64,000 nucleotides of DNA from JABCPH02 sp963524305. GTDB lineage: Bacteria; Fusobacteriota; Fusobacteriia; Fusobacteriales; Leptotrichiaceae. Within the stretch, counting starts at the first letter, position 1. Every line of letters begins with the position of its first letter. Under the pieces are notes generated by a model, which worked only from the letters and a program-made list of their open reading frames with translations, did not search any database and was not told where the DNA came from. Location of the stretch: assembly GCA_963524305.1 (NCBI GenBank), contig CAURGH010000002.1, forward strand, positions 137,578 to 201,577, in the 5' to 3' direction. A program made the position numbers and the translations under genes. Shown piece by piece: positions 8,544-17,465 of this stretch.

Positions 8544-9452
8544 ATGAGCAAAAATTTGATATTGTTTTTTTTGATAAGTTTTTGTAGTTTTTCTGGTGGT
8601 ATAAATGGAAAAAGTATTGAAGAAAGTTTAAATGATCTTTGTGATAGAATATCTCATTGTCGTTCTGATGAAGAAGCAAAAAAATCTAGTATCCTAAGAA
8701 TACTGGGTAATTCTTTGTATGAATTTAATTATCAAGATAAAAATGGGAATTATAAATTTTATATTCCTGAAGATACAGAAATTATAAAAGAAAAAAATAA
8801 AAATGTATTTTTAATAATATATAAAAATCATTTGACATATAGTACAGAAAACACTATAGTGGCAGAATTAACAAAAGGGAAAAAGTCGAAGTTTATACTT
8901 AATACTGAAAAACTTGAAGATTATGTGAATAGATATTTGGGAAAAGAAATAGGTTCAAAAGATAAGATTTTGGAATTTAGGAAAAGACTTTTGAATAGGA
9001 ATAAAAATTTTATAAAAGAAAAGGAAGATATTGAATATAGTAGCAACGAATTAATGAAAAGTTTAGATAAATTAGAAAAGCAATTAAGAAAACTTTGTCC
9101 CGAAGAACCAACTTTAGTAGAAGAAACTTTTAATAATCCTTTCTTTATTGTTTATAAAAAGTTTGTTTTAAAAGATAAAGACAAAGAATACAGTTTTTCT
9201 ATCCCGAGTAACACAGAAATATTAAATGATAAAGATTCTAAAGATGTATTTTTGTTAATGGTAGTACGAGAACATGATTGTATGGTTCCTTTTGAAATAG
9301 CAAAATTGGAAAAACAGCCAAATTCAAAGTTTAAATTAAATGCAGAAATGATAGAATTGTTGTTGCAATCTAAGAAAGTTGAGGATTATAAAAATAAAGT
9401 TTTGAAATTTAGAAGTGAATTTTTGGAAGAAAATAAAAATCTTGTAGAATAA
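8544..9452 (+). CDS. Exported protein with two tandem copies of one unknown domain
   Basis: Not recognised as a known family. The ATG at 8544 is chosen because GGAGG lies at 8534-8538; an upstream in-frame TTG would overlap that site. The 302-residue product begins with a hydrophobic signal-like segment (ILFFLISFCSFSGG). The rest is two diverged copies of the same module of about 90 residues. Copy 1 runs from YKFYIPEDTEII to FRKRLLNRNKNF, copy 2 from YSFSIPSNTEIL to FRSEFLEENKNL, with a charged helical linker between. Shared anchors are the IP..TEI, DVFL/NVFL, SKF.LN and L.FR motifs. It sits between purA and the rhodanese gene. An envelope location is inferred; the role is unknown. Confidence 0.72.
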   Translation: MSKNLILFFLISFCSFSGGINGKSIEESLNDLCDRISHCRSDEEAKKSSILRILGNSLYEFNYQDKNGNYKFYIPEDTEIIKEKNKNVFLIIYKNHLTYSTENTIVAELTKGKKSKFILNTEKLEDYVNRYLGKEIGSKDKILEFRKRLLNRNKNFIKEKEDIEYSSNELMKSLDKLEKQLRKLCPEEPTLVEETFNNPFFIVYKKFVLKDKDKEYSFSIPSNTEILNDKDSKDVFLLMVVREHDCMVPFEIAKLEKQPNSKFKLNAEMIELLLQSKKVEDYKNKVLKFRSEFLEENKNLVE

Positions 9453-9480
9453 AAATAATCAAATGAAATGGGAGAGAAAA

Positions 9481-9918
9481 GTGAAAATAAGAAAAAGAAT
9501 GTTACTGACAATGATTGGATTATTTTCTGTATTTGGATTTTCTTGTAGTAAAACAGGAAATGAAAAACAAAGTTTAACAATGTCAAAAGAAGTAAAAAAT
9601 AGAAAAAAAACAGAGTATAAAAAAATAACTTCAGATGAAGCTAAAAAGATGATGGAAACTCAAAAAGTTATAGTTGTAGATGTTAGAACTTTGGAAGAAT
9701 ATAACGAGGGGCATATTCCAAATGCGATTTCTATTCCATTGGAAACTATTGAAAATGAGGCAGAAGCAAAATTGAAAAATAAAGACGATTTAATTTTAGT
9801 TTATTGCAGAAGCGGAAGACGAAGTAGGGAAGCAGCATTAAAATTAATTGAAAAAGGATATACAAATGTGATTGATTTTGGTGGAATACAGGACTGGAAT
9901 GCGGAAATTGTGAAATAA
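9481..9918 (+). CDS. Rhodanese-domain lipoprotein
   Basis: Small envelope protein (about 145 residues) with a lipobox (FGFSC) and one C-terminal rhodanese fold. The fold includes VDVRTLEEYNEGHIPNA and the active-site loop CRSGRRS, whose Cys would carry persulfide sulfur. Start choice: GTG at 9481 has GGGAGAG five bases upstream, while the in-frame ATG at 9463 has no site. Single-domain periplasmic rhodaneses move sulfane sulfur or have redox roles; the substrate is unknown. It is embedded between purA and purB, 48 bases before purB, an unusual neighbourhood that suggests shared transcription rather than shared chemistry. Confidence 0.85.
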   Translation: MKIRKRMLLTMIGLFSVFGFSCSKTGNEKQSLTMSKEVKNRKKTEYKKITSDEAKKMMETQKVIVVDVRTLEEYNEGHIPNAISIPLETIENEAEAKLKNKDDLILVYCRSGRRSREAALKLIEKGYTNVIDFGGIQDWNAEIVK

Positions 9919-9966
9919 TAAAAGGAAGAAAAGTATAAATAAAAAAATAAGTAGGAGGAATTAGAA

Positions 9967-11409
9967 ATGGCAGATATGAGCATATATTCAAATCCGTTGG
10001 CGGAGAGATATTCAAGTAAGGAAATGTTGCATATTTTTTCACCAGAGTTTAAATTTAGAACTTGGAGAAAATTGTGGATAAATTTGGCAGAGGCTGAAAA
10101 AGAGCTTGGGCTTGATTTTATTACTGATGAACAAATTGAGGAACTTAAAAAATATAAAGATGATGTTGACTTTGAAGTTGCGGCTGAATTTGAGAAAAAA
10201 TTGAGACATGATGTTATGGCTCATGTGCATACTTACGGAGAACAGGCGAAAAATGCGAGAAAAATTATTCATTTGGGAGCGACAAGTGCGTATGTTGGAG
10301 ATAATACTGATTTGATTCAAATTAAGGAAGGGCTTTTAGTTATTAGAAAAAGACTGCTTGTCTTAATTGAAAAAATGAGAGATTTTGCATTGCAATACAA
10401 AGATTTGCCAACTTTAGGATTTACTCATTTCCAAGCGGCACAGCTTACTACTGTTGGGAAAAGAGCGACTTTGTGGCTTCATTCATTACTTCTTGATTTT
10501 GAAGAATTGGAATTTAGATTAGAAAACTTGAGATTTAGAGGAGTTAAAGGGACTACTGGGACTCAGGCTAGTTTTAAAGAATTGTTTGAAGGAGATTTTG
10601 AAAAAGTAAAACAGTTGGATGAATTAGTTACTGAAAAAGCTGGATTTGGTAAAAAACAAGGTGTTTCAGGGCAAACTTACGATAGAAAAGTGGACGCACA
10701 AATCTTGAATTTATTGTCAAACATTGCTCAATCTTCTCACAAATTTACAAACGATTTTAGATTGCTGCAACATTTGAAAGAATTGGAAGAACCATTTGAA
10801 AAAAATCAAATTGGGTCAAGTGCGATGGCATACAAGAGAAATCCAATGAGAAGTGAAAGAATTTCATCACTTGCAAAATATGTAATTTCAAGCTCACAAA
10901 CAGGTGCGTTAGTTTTTGCAACACAATGGTTTGAAAGAACATTGGATGATTCTGCAAGTAAGAGATTATCTATTCCACAAGCATTCTTGGCGGTTGATGC
11001 AATCTTAATTATTTGGCTTAACATTATGGATGGAGTTGTTGTTTATCCAAAAGTAATTGAAGCTAATATTCAAAAGGAATTACCATTTATGGCGACTGAA
11101 AATATCATTATGGAATCAGTTAAAAAAGGAATGGACAGACAAGAAGTTCACGAAATTATTAGAGAACTTTCGATGGAAGAAACAAAGGAAATTAAATTGA
11201 ATGGAAATCCTAACAGATTGATAGATAGAATTATAAAAGATGGTAGATTGGGACTTAAAGTAGAAGATATGGAAGGAATATTGGTTTCGGCTAATTATAC
11301 TGGATTTGCTGGACAACAAACTGAAGATTTCGTTAAGAATGAGATTAATCCGATTTTGGATAGATATAAGGATGAGATTGTTGAGGATAGGGAAGAATTA
11401 AGGGTTTAA
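9967..11409 (+). CDS. purB: Adenylosuccinate lyase
   Basis: Cytosolic lyase that cleaves fumarate from SAICAR and from adenylosuccinate, completing the AMP branch begun by PurA. The 480-residue protein matches the longer PurB type. The family signature is present as SSAMAYKRNPMRSER in the mobile catalytic loop. Substrate-binding regions HLGATSAYVGDN and LGFTHFQAAQLTTVGKR lie upstream in the usual order. The start is ATG with AGGAGG eight bases before. It is the last gene of the cluster, followed by a probable hairpin terminator. Confidence 0.97.
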   Translation: MADMSIYSNPLAERYSSKEMLHIFSPEFKFRTWRKLWINLAEAEKELGLDFITDEQIEELKKYKDDVDFEVAAEFEKKLRHDVMAHVHTYGEQAKNARKIIHLGATSAYVGDNTDLIQIKEGLLVIRKRLLVLIEKMRDFALQYKDLPTLGFTHFQAAQLTTVGKRATLWLHSLLLDFEELEFRLENLRFRGVKGTTGTQASFKELFEGDFEKVKQLDELVTEKAGFGKKQGVSGQTYDRKVDAQILNLLSNIAQSSHKFTNDFRLLQHLKELEEPFEKNQIGSSAMAYKRNPMRSERISSLAKYVISSSQTGALVFATQWFERTLDDSASKRLSIPQAFLAVDAILIIWLNIMDGVVVYPKVIEANIQKELPFMATENIIMESVKKGMDRQEVHEIIRELSMEETKEIKLNGNPNRLIDRIIKDGRLGLKVEDMEGILVSANYTGFAGQQTEDFVKNEINPILDRYKDEIVEDREELRV

Positions 11410-11480
11410 TTTAGGAAAATTTCTAGAAAATTAATCTCTTGAATAAAAATTTGATTATTAACTTATAAATTGTATTAAAT

Positions 11481-11524
11481 TGTGTCTTAAATTTTTGATA
11501 TTTCAAAAGTTTTTGGCACATTTT
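11481..11524 (+). terminator. Probable terminator of the purA-purB cluster
   Basis: TGTGTC (11481-11486) pairs with GGCACA (11515-11520), one wobble, around an inner six-base stem TTTTGA/TCAAAA. The tail TTTTATTT follows. Confidence 0.5.
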
Positions 11525-11632
11525 ATTTCTTTATAAGGAAATAAAATTCGTATTTTTTAAAGGTTTAAAATGATTTGGGTATATTTGATACTTTAAAAGT
11601 AAGAAAAATATTTAAAAAATATTTTGGAAATA

Positions 11633-11641
11633 TGGTATAAT
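11633..11641 (+). promoter_or_regulatory. Extended -10 promoter element
   Basis: TGGTATAAT is an extended -10 box (TGn then TATAAT) without a clear -35. It lies 34 bases before the next start codon. Confidence 0.5.
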
Positions 11642-11675
11642 TTCATAAAAATTAAAACTAAAAGGAATGATTAAT

Positions 11676-12338
11676 ATGACAAAAAAATTTAACTACAAAC
11701 CATTAATTGAATACACAAATTATGAAGGGAAAAAATATGTAAAGCCTGAAAAAGCTGGAGATTTAAAGGAAGATATGGAGCTTTTTAGAAAAAATGGACA
11801 AAATGCTAGAAAAGTTTTTACGGAAATTGCAAAAGCTTTGGAAGAAAAGACAGATGGATTTCATTTGCAGAAAGTTAGTAGCTGGATGAATCAAGCTCAG
11901 ATTGCAAGGCCTTATCTTTGGGTGTTTTTGCGACAAGATGGGGATAGTGATACTGAATCAGGGATTGCTTTGAGAGTTTTTAAAAATGGGAAGACTAAGA
12001 AAATTGGGATTTCGCTTGAAGTGAGTTTTGTTGAAAGAAAAATTGGGGAAAATACGCTTGAGAATCAGAATAAAGTTTTGCAAGTGCCGATTAATGAACC
12101 ACTTTATTATTTTGTGCAATTTGCAAAAAATAAGGAAAATTGTGCTTTGGATAGATTTGAAGGAAATGAAAAAAATAGAAAGAAATTTATTAAAAATTTG
12201 GAAAATGGGGAAATTAGAAAAGTTTTGGTTAAATTTGATGTGAAAGAGATTGAAAGATTTGAGAGTTTGGATGAGCTTGTTGAGGAATTTTTGGAAGGTA
12301 TTAGATTACTTATGCCATTTTTTGTTGCTACTCACTAA
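11676..12338 (+). CDS. Hypothetical cytoplasmic protein
   Basis: I do not recognise the family. The ATG at 11676 is preferred over an in-frame ATG at 11667 because AAAGGA is only one base from the latter and nine from the former. The 220-residue product has no signal peptide or membrane segment. The middle contains an aromatic beta-rich stretch (IARPYLWVFLRQDGDSD), the C-terminal third is rich in Lys and Glu, and it ends LLMPFFVATH. It has its own extended -10 promoter and precedes the J-like/Hsp70 genes by 80 bases. No functional statement is justified. Confidence 0.7.
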   Translation: MTKKFNYKPLIEYTNYEGKKYVKPEKAGDLKEDMELFRKNGQNARKVFTEIAKALEEKTDGFHLQKVSSWMNQAQIARPYLWVFLRQDGDSDTESGIALRVFKNGKTKKIGISLEVSFVERKIGENTLENQNKVLQVPINEPLYYFVQFAKNKENCALDRFEGNEKNRKKFIKNLENGEIRKVLVKFDVKEIERFESLDELVEEFLEGIRLLMPFFVATH

Positions 12339-12419
12339 ATAATAAAGTTGTTTAAATTTAAAGTATAGATAGACTGTTTATTGTATCTATTATTTGAGAA
12401 AAAATTAGGAGTGATGATT

Positions 12420-13730
12420 TTGAATTTTGATGAAGCGTTTAAAATACTGGAAATAGAACCGACAGATGATAAGAAGAAAATAAAAATTGCATATTCTAAA
12501 ATGTTAAAAAAATATCATCCTGAGGATTTTCCTGAGATGTTTATGAAAATTAATGAAGCGTATAGGGTTGCTTTGGAGTTTAAAAAATTTGATTTTAATG
12601 AAATTAATTTTAATAAGGTGAATTTTAAAAATAAAAATTTTTTTGAAATTGAACAAAAGTTGGAAAAAGATGGATATGAGGAAGTTTCTTTTGGAAATGA
12701 TATTCAAAAGTCAGAGATTGAAAATGAAGAATTTTCTGATATTTTTAATGGGAAATATGAATGGATGGAAAAAAATTTCAAATCTTGGATAAAAGAAATT
12801 CGTAGGATTTTAAATGGTGAAAAAGTTTCTTTTATTTACTTAAAGGTTTTTTTGAAAAGATTTGATAAGTTTTCAGATGATGAAAAGTCTAGAATTAGGG
12901 ATATTTTAGGATTGGAAAATAATGATTTTGAAGATAATTTGATTTTAAAATCAGAGAATCTTTTTGAATTTGAAAAAGAATACATTATTTCCTGTTTATC
13001 AAATAATAAAAATGAATTTTGGGAAATAAAGGAGCTTTATAGCAGTAAAGAGAAAAAAGATAATGACAAGGCTCTAGAAAATTTTGTAGAAAGATATTTT
13101 AATGTGAAAAAGTTGAATATTTTTGGATTTTTTATATTTTGGAATATTTATTTTGGAAATTATAAATATCTTGATATAAAAATAAATAAAAAAATTCACA
13201 ATTTGTTTTTTAATTTAGCAAATAATTTATTTTTTAAAAGAATAGTTTATAGTTATAAGAAAATAAAAAATATATTTTATTATTTAGAAATCACTTGCGA
13301 AGACGATATTGGAGAAGATGACGCTTTTATACACACTCTAATATTTCTTCTTAGTTGTCTTGCGCTAATTTTTATTTGCATATTTAGTTTACCAGCAATA
13401 ATAAATACAAAGGAAATAGATTATAGAAATGTCGTAAAAAGTTTTGAATTAGTGAGAATTTATTGGATTGTGCTTACAGTTACAAGAATTTATTTAGATT
13501 TTTCACTTGCAAAACGTGGAAACAATTTAAATATGGCAAGTATGTTGAATATACAGATAATTCTGCTTGGAAGTTATTTAATTTATATTTATTTTAATTA
13601 TAAAATTAAAGATTTTCTACTGTTCGGAATATTAATATGGATGATTATAAAATTAATAATTGTAAATAGAATAAAATATTTAAGATTGAAAAATTATGCG
13701 AAAAAAATTTTAGATAGAATATATAATTAA
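12420..13730 (+). CDS. J-like domain protein with C-terminal membrane segments
   Basis: N-terminal residues 1-60 resemble a J-domain (DEAFKILEIEPTDDKKKIKI, then YSKMLKKYHPEDFPEMFMKINEAY). The catalytic HPD tripeptide reads HPE. A long charged middle region follows, and four hydrophobic segments fill the last 130 residues (for example IFLLSCLALIFICIFSLPAI), so the J-like domain is tethered to the membrane. Start: TTG at 12420 lies eight bases after AGGAG; an ATG at 12414 is the alternative but is only two bases from it. The next gene encodes an Hsp70, the expected partner of a J-protein. Whether an HPE motif can still stimulate an Hsp70 is open. Confidence 0.75.
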   Translation: MNFDEAFKILEIEPTDDKKKIKIAYSKMLKKYHPEDFPEMFMKINEAYRVALEFKKFDFNEINFNKVNFKNKNFFEIEQKLEKDGYEEVSFGNDIQKSEIENEEFSDIFNGKYEWMEKNFKSWIKEIRRILNGEKVSFIYLKVFLKRFDKFSDDEKSRIRDILGLENNDFEDNLILKSENLFEFEKEYIISCLSNNKNEFWEIKELYSSKEKKDNDKALENFVERYFNVKKLNIFGFFIFWNIYFGNYKYLDIKINKKIHNLFFNLANNLFFKRIVYSYKKIKNIFYYLEITCEDDIGEDDAFIHTLIFLLSCLALIFICIFSLPAIINTKEIDYRNVVKSFELVRIYWIVLTVTRIYLDFSLAKRGNNLNMASMLNIQIILLGSYLIYIYFNYKIKDFLLFGILIWMIIKLIIVNRIKYLRLKNYAKKILDRIYN

Positions 13731-13774
13731 AAAAATTACAGTTAACAAAAATAAAATTATTAAAAATTAAAGAA

Positions 13775-13804
13775 TTGAGACTATTTATCAAAAAGTAATA
13801 AAAT
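13775..13804 (+). promoter_or_regulatory. Possible promoter of the Hsp70 gene
   Basis: TTGAGA (13775-13780) and TAAAAT (13799-13804) have 18-base spacing. The Hsp70 start is 86 bases downstream. Confidence 0.4.
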
Positions 13805-13890
13805 ATAAAAAATAAAAATTGAAAAATGCTACATTAGTAAAATTTTCTAAACTTTTATAAATGACCAAAATATTATTAAAGGAGAAAAAA

Positions 13891-15705
13891 ATGGGAAGAA
13901 TGATTGGAATTGATTTAGGGACAACGAATAGTTTAGCTACATATATTGATGATAATGGGAAAATAGAGTTTGTAAAAAATGAATATGGAAATATTTTAAT
14001 TCCGTCTGTTGTGGGAATTGATGAAAATGATGATATTATTGTAGGGGAATTAGCAAAAGAAAGAAGAATGATGAATGCTGGGGAAACTGCGAGTAATTTT
14101 AAAAGAAGAATGGGAACAGATGCAAAAATTAAAGTTAAAAATAGAACTTTTGATGCACAAATGTTATCTTCATTTGTTTTGAAACATTTAAAGGAAAATG
14201 CTGAAAAACAGTTAAATGAAAAAATAAATAGGGCGATAATAAGTGTACCTGCATATTTTAACGATAAACAACGCAGAGATACAAAAATGGCAGCAGAATT
14301 GGCAGGACTTACGGTAGAAAGACTTATAAATGAACCAACGGCTGCGGCATTGTCACTTGGAAGCAATATTTTAAATCAAAATTTAAAGTTTATTGTTCTT
14401 GATTTGGGTGGTGGGACATTTGATGTTACTTTGCTTGAAACATTTGAAAATATTATGGATGTGCTTTCTATAAGCGGGGATACGATGCTTGGTGGAGAAG
14501 ATTTTACTACTAAAATTTGTGAAATTTTTCTAAAGAATATTAAATTAGCAATAACAGATTTGAGCCGTGATGAAAGAACAAAATTGTATACAAAAGCAGA
14601 CAGAGCGAAAAAATTAATAAGTTTAAAAGATGTTGAAATTGAGCTAGAAATTAAAGGAAAAAATTATAAATCAGAAATTACACAAAAGGATTTTAGAGAA
14701 GCTGTAAAACCGTTGCTTGTGAAAATGAAAGCTGCAATTGACAAGGCTTTGCAGGATGGAAATACAGATGCCAGAGAAATTGAAAAGGTTGTTTTGGTTG
14801 GGGGAGCTGTAAAATTAGGGATTATTGAGGAATTTACAGAAAAATATTTTCATAAAATGCGTGGAGAAAAAATATATTTTAGTAGCGAGAATTTTATTGA
14901 AAATAATAAACTCGTGTCAATAGTGGCAGATCCTGATACAGTTGTAGCTTACGGTGTTGGAGTTGCAGTTGGAATGAAAGAAAGAAACAAAATGTTTAAG
15001 GAGAGAATTTTAACTGATGTTTGTCCATTTACTTTAGGAACAGAACTCGTAGGAAACCAATTTGCACCAATTATTCCTAGAAATACAACTGTTCCAACAA
15101 GTAAATCTGAATATTTTTACACAATAGACGACTATCAGGATAAAGTGAATGTTGGAATTTATCAAGGAGAAAGTCTAAATATAGATGACAATTTGTTTTT
15201 GGGAAATTTTTTGATAGATGTGCCACGAAATATAGCAGGAAAGGAAGCTATAAATGTCAGATTTACTTATGATATAAATGGTATTCTGGAAGTGGAAGCG
15301 ACAGTTGTGAGTACAGGACTTAAAAAAAGTAAATTGATTGTAAATGGAGATTTATCTGAAGAAGAAAAAAACGAGAAAATAAAAATGCTGGAAGAAATAA
15401 AAATTCAGTCTGAAAATAAAAATAAGGATAAACTGCTGCTTGAGAGAGCAAATAGAATTTATGCTGAGATAGTAAATACAGAAATAAGAAATCATATTTC
15501 TGATTATTTAGAAAATTATAAAATGGTTGTGGCAACAGGCGATAGAATCCGTATTCAAAAGGCAAAAGAAAGTTTCTCACAGTTTCTTGATAAAATTGAT
15601 CCTGAAATTAATGATATGAATATAGAAGATATTTTGAAAGATTTTGAAGACGAAATGGAAGAAGAAGATATAAAAGAAGATGATGAACTGGAATTTTGGA
15701 ATTAG
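13891..15705 (+). CDS. Hsp70-family chaperone (DnaK-like)
   Basis: Actin-type ATPase with a peptide-binding domain, about 604 residues from the ATG at 13891, which has AAAGGAG seven bases upstream. The in-frame ATG at 13861 has none. Phosphate 1 is MIGIDLGTTNSLA, phosphate 2 is FIVLDLGGGTFDVTLL and the adenosine loop is VVLVGGAVKLGIIEEF. The substrate-binding half begins around DVCPFTLGTELVG. It ends in acidic residues and DELEFWN rather than the usual disordered DnaK tail. It lies between a J-like membrane protein and a DKNYY protein, with no grpE or hrcA nearby, so it is more likely a specialised Hsp70 than the housekeeping DnaK. A copy of its last 70 residues recurs at 17120-17338. Confidence 0.9.
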   Translation: MGRMIGIDLGTTNSLATYIDDNGKIEFVKNEYGNILIPSVVGIDENDDIIVGELAKERRMMNAGETASNFKRRMGTDAKIKVKNRTFDAQMLSSFVLKHLKENAEKQLNEKINRAIISVPAYFNDKQRRDTKMAAELAGLTVERLINEPTAAALSLGSNILNQNLKFIVLDLGGGTFDVTLLETFENIMDVLSISGDTMLGGEDFTTKICEIFLKNIKLAITDLSRDERTKLYTKADRAKKLISLKDVEIELEIKGKNYKSEITQKDFREAVKPLLVKMKAAIDKALQDGNTDAREIEKVVLVGGAVKLGIIEEFTEKYFHKMRGEKIYFSSENFIENNKLVSIVADPDTVVAYGVGVAVGMKERNKMFKERILTDVCPFTLGTELVGNQFAPIIPRNTTVPTSKSEYFYTIDDYQDKVNVGIYQGESLNIDDNLFLGNFLIDVPRNIAGKEAINVRFTYDINGILEVEATVVSTGLKKSKLIVNGDLSEEEKNEKIKMLEEIKIQSENKNKDKLLLERANRIYAEIVNTEIRNHISDYLENYKMVVATGDRIRIQKAKESFSQFLDKIDPEINDMNIEDILKDFEDEMEEEDIKEDDELEFWN

Positions 15706-15792
15706 AAAAATAAATTTTAAAATATTGTGTTTACTGAGATTTGTGGACTTTTATAAATAATAAACGTAACTTTTTATAAGGAGAAAATGATT

Positions 15793-16866
15793 ATGAAAAT
15801 AAAAAAATTGTTGAAAATATTTGGGTTGTTAATTTTAGCAGGAAATATTGTGAATGGAGAATATATAAAAAGAAATGGAGAAATTTATTATCGGGACTGG
15901 AGCGAAGAAAAACCAAGAATATTAAAAAATATAGATAAAAAATCATTTGAAATATTGGAAAATGATTTTGCAAAAGATAAGAATAATATTTATTATCAAG
16001 GGGAAAAGATTGAAAAGATAGATCCTAAAAGTGCTAAAATATTTGGAAGTCATTTTGTGAAGGATGAAAAAATTGTTTTTGATGCTGATGAAAAAAAGGA
16101 ATTGAAAGATGTGGATACAAAAACGCTTAAATCAGTTGGAGATTATTATTTTAAAGATAAGAACAATGCTTATTTTGATATGAAAAAAATTGATGAAAAA
16201 GTTGATTTGGAAACATTTGTTTATTTGGACGATTTTTATGCGAAAGACAAGAATAATCTATATTTTCGTGAGCAAAAAGTGAAAGGTGTAAGTCCGAATA
16301 ATTTTGAGTTTTGGACTTCGTTAAGCAGTGTTCCTGACAATATCATTAAAAGTGGGAATGATTTTTATCTTGTTTATGAAAATAATTCAAATGAAAAAAT
16401 ATATGCGAAAAAAATGGATTTCCCAATTGACAGGGATACTTTTGAAAGTTTTTCCATGAGAGTTTATAAAGATAAAAATAATTTTTATTATTATGATGAT
16501 ACTGATGATATAAAAAAGGGGAAAACGCTTATTAAATTTAAAAATGAGGCTGATATAAAAACACTTAAATTTTTGAAGGAAAAAAATGGCGAAAAAAGTG
16601 ATGAATATATAAAAGATGAAAAGAATGTCTATTATGTGGATGAAGAAAATGCAGAGATAAAAAAGATAGAAAATGCTGATTATAAAACCTTTCAAGTTAT
16701 TGAATACTTATATGCAAAGGATAAAAACAATGTTTATTATCAAGGAAAAAAGTTAAATAATGTTAATCCAAATTACTTTAAAATTGTAGACAATGAGATA
16801 AAATATAATAATGAATTTTATAAAATTGATGAAAATATGAATCTTATAAAAATGGAAAGAGAATAA
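15793..16866 (+). CDS. DKNYY-repeat exported protein 1
   Basis: Secreted or envelope protein of about 357 residues with a signal peptide (LLKIFGLLILAGNIVNGEYI). It carries repeated units built around KDKNNVYY-type cores (KDKNNIYYQG, KDKNNAYFDM, KDKNNLYFRE, KDKNNFYYYD, KDKNNVYYQG). This is the DKNYY family, whose biochemical role is not established. ATG 15793 is preferred over ATG 15787 because AAGGAG is three bases from the latter and nine from the former. It follows the Hsp70 gene by 87 bases and is related to the two later DKNYY loci. Confidence 0.82.
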   Translation: MKIKKLLKIFGLLILAGNIVNGEYIKRNGEIYYRDWSEEKPRILKNIDKKSFEILENDFAKDKNNIYYQGEKIEKIDPKSAKIFGSHFVKDEKIVFDADEKKELKDVDTKTLKSVGDYYFKDKNNAYFDMKKIDEKVDLETFVYLDDFYAKDKNNLYFREQKVKGVSPNNFEFWTSLSSVPDNIIKSGNDFYLVYENNSNEKIYAKKMDFPIDRDTFESFSMRVYKDKNNFYYYDDTDDIKKGKTLIKFKNEADIKTLKFLKEKNGEKSDEYIKDEKNVYYVDEENAEIKKIENADYKTFQVIEYLYAKDKNNVYYQGKKLNNVNPNYFKIVDNEIKYNNEFYKIDENMNLIKMERE

Positions 16867-16898
16867 AAGATTGATAAGATAAAAAAGGAGCAAGTATT

Positions 16899-17338
16899 AT
16901 GAAAAGAAAAAATTTATTAAAAATATTAGTTTTATTTATTTTAGTGGGAACTATCGCAAATGCTGAATATTTTAAGGAAAATGGAGAAGTTTATTATAAG
17001 ATGCCATATTTTGAAATCAAGTCGAAAGTGAAAGGTGCGGATGCGAAGACTTTGGAGAATGTTGGAGAAGATAATATGGAAATAGCTGGCTTTTTTGGAA
17101 AAGATAGCAAGAATACTTAAATAAGAAATCATATTTCTGATTATTTAGAAAATTATCAAATGGTTGTAGCAACAGGCGATAGAATCCGTATTCAAAAGGC
17201 GAAAGAAAGTTTCTCACAGTTTCTTGATAAAATTGATCATGAAATGAATGATTTAGGAATTGATGATATTTTGTTAGATATTAATGAGAATGAAGATGAA
17301 GAAATTATGGAAGAAGATGAACTGGAATTTTGGAATTA
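16899..17338 (+). pseudogene. Chimeric remnant: DKNYY N-terminus joined in frame to an Hsp70 C-terminus
   Basis: The first 73 codons nearly duplicate the start of the large DKNYY gene at 18525 (signal peptide, then AEYFKENGEVYYKMPYFEIK, and KDSKNT at the end). From 17120 the sequence instead matches the last 72 codons of the Hsp70 gene (IRNHISDYLENYQ through DELEFWN and stop). The halves share one reading frame and are separated only by a TAA at 17118-17120. That stop is explained by the joint: TA from the DKNYY Tyr codon plus A from the Hsp70 Glu codon. The Hsp70 part has diverged (for example DHEMNDLGIDD against DPEINDMNIED), so it came from a second Hsp70 copy. A 73-residue secreted peptide could still be made. 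Confidence 0.85.
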
Positions 17339-17465
17339 AAAAATGATTCTTAAGTATGAAGAAAAATAATTAAGTATTTAAATTTTAACAATTTTGAAAT
17401 TACAAAAAATGAGGTAAAATATATTAAGAAAAAATAAAAATATTTAAAAAGAGGGAGTAATAAAA

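Noticed and set aside
12028..12243. Plus-strand frame inside the 11676 gene
   Set aside because: It is an overlapping shadow in another frame, made of Lys/Ile runs, with no ribosome binding site.
13788..14366. Minus-strand frame of 192 codons opposite the Hsp70 gene
   Set aside because: It is fully antisense to conserved Hsp70 motifs and is Ser/Phe-rich without a recognisable domain.
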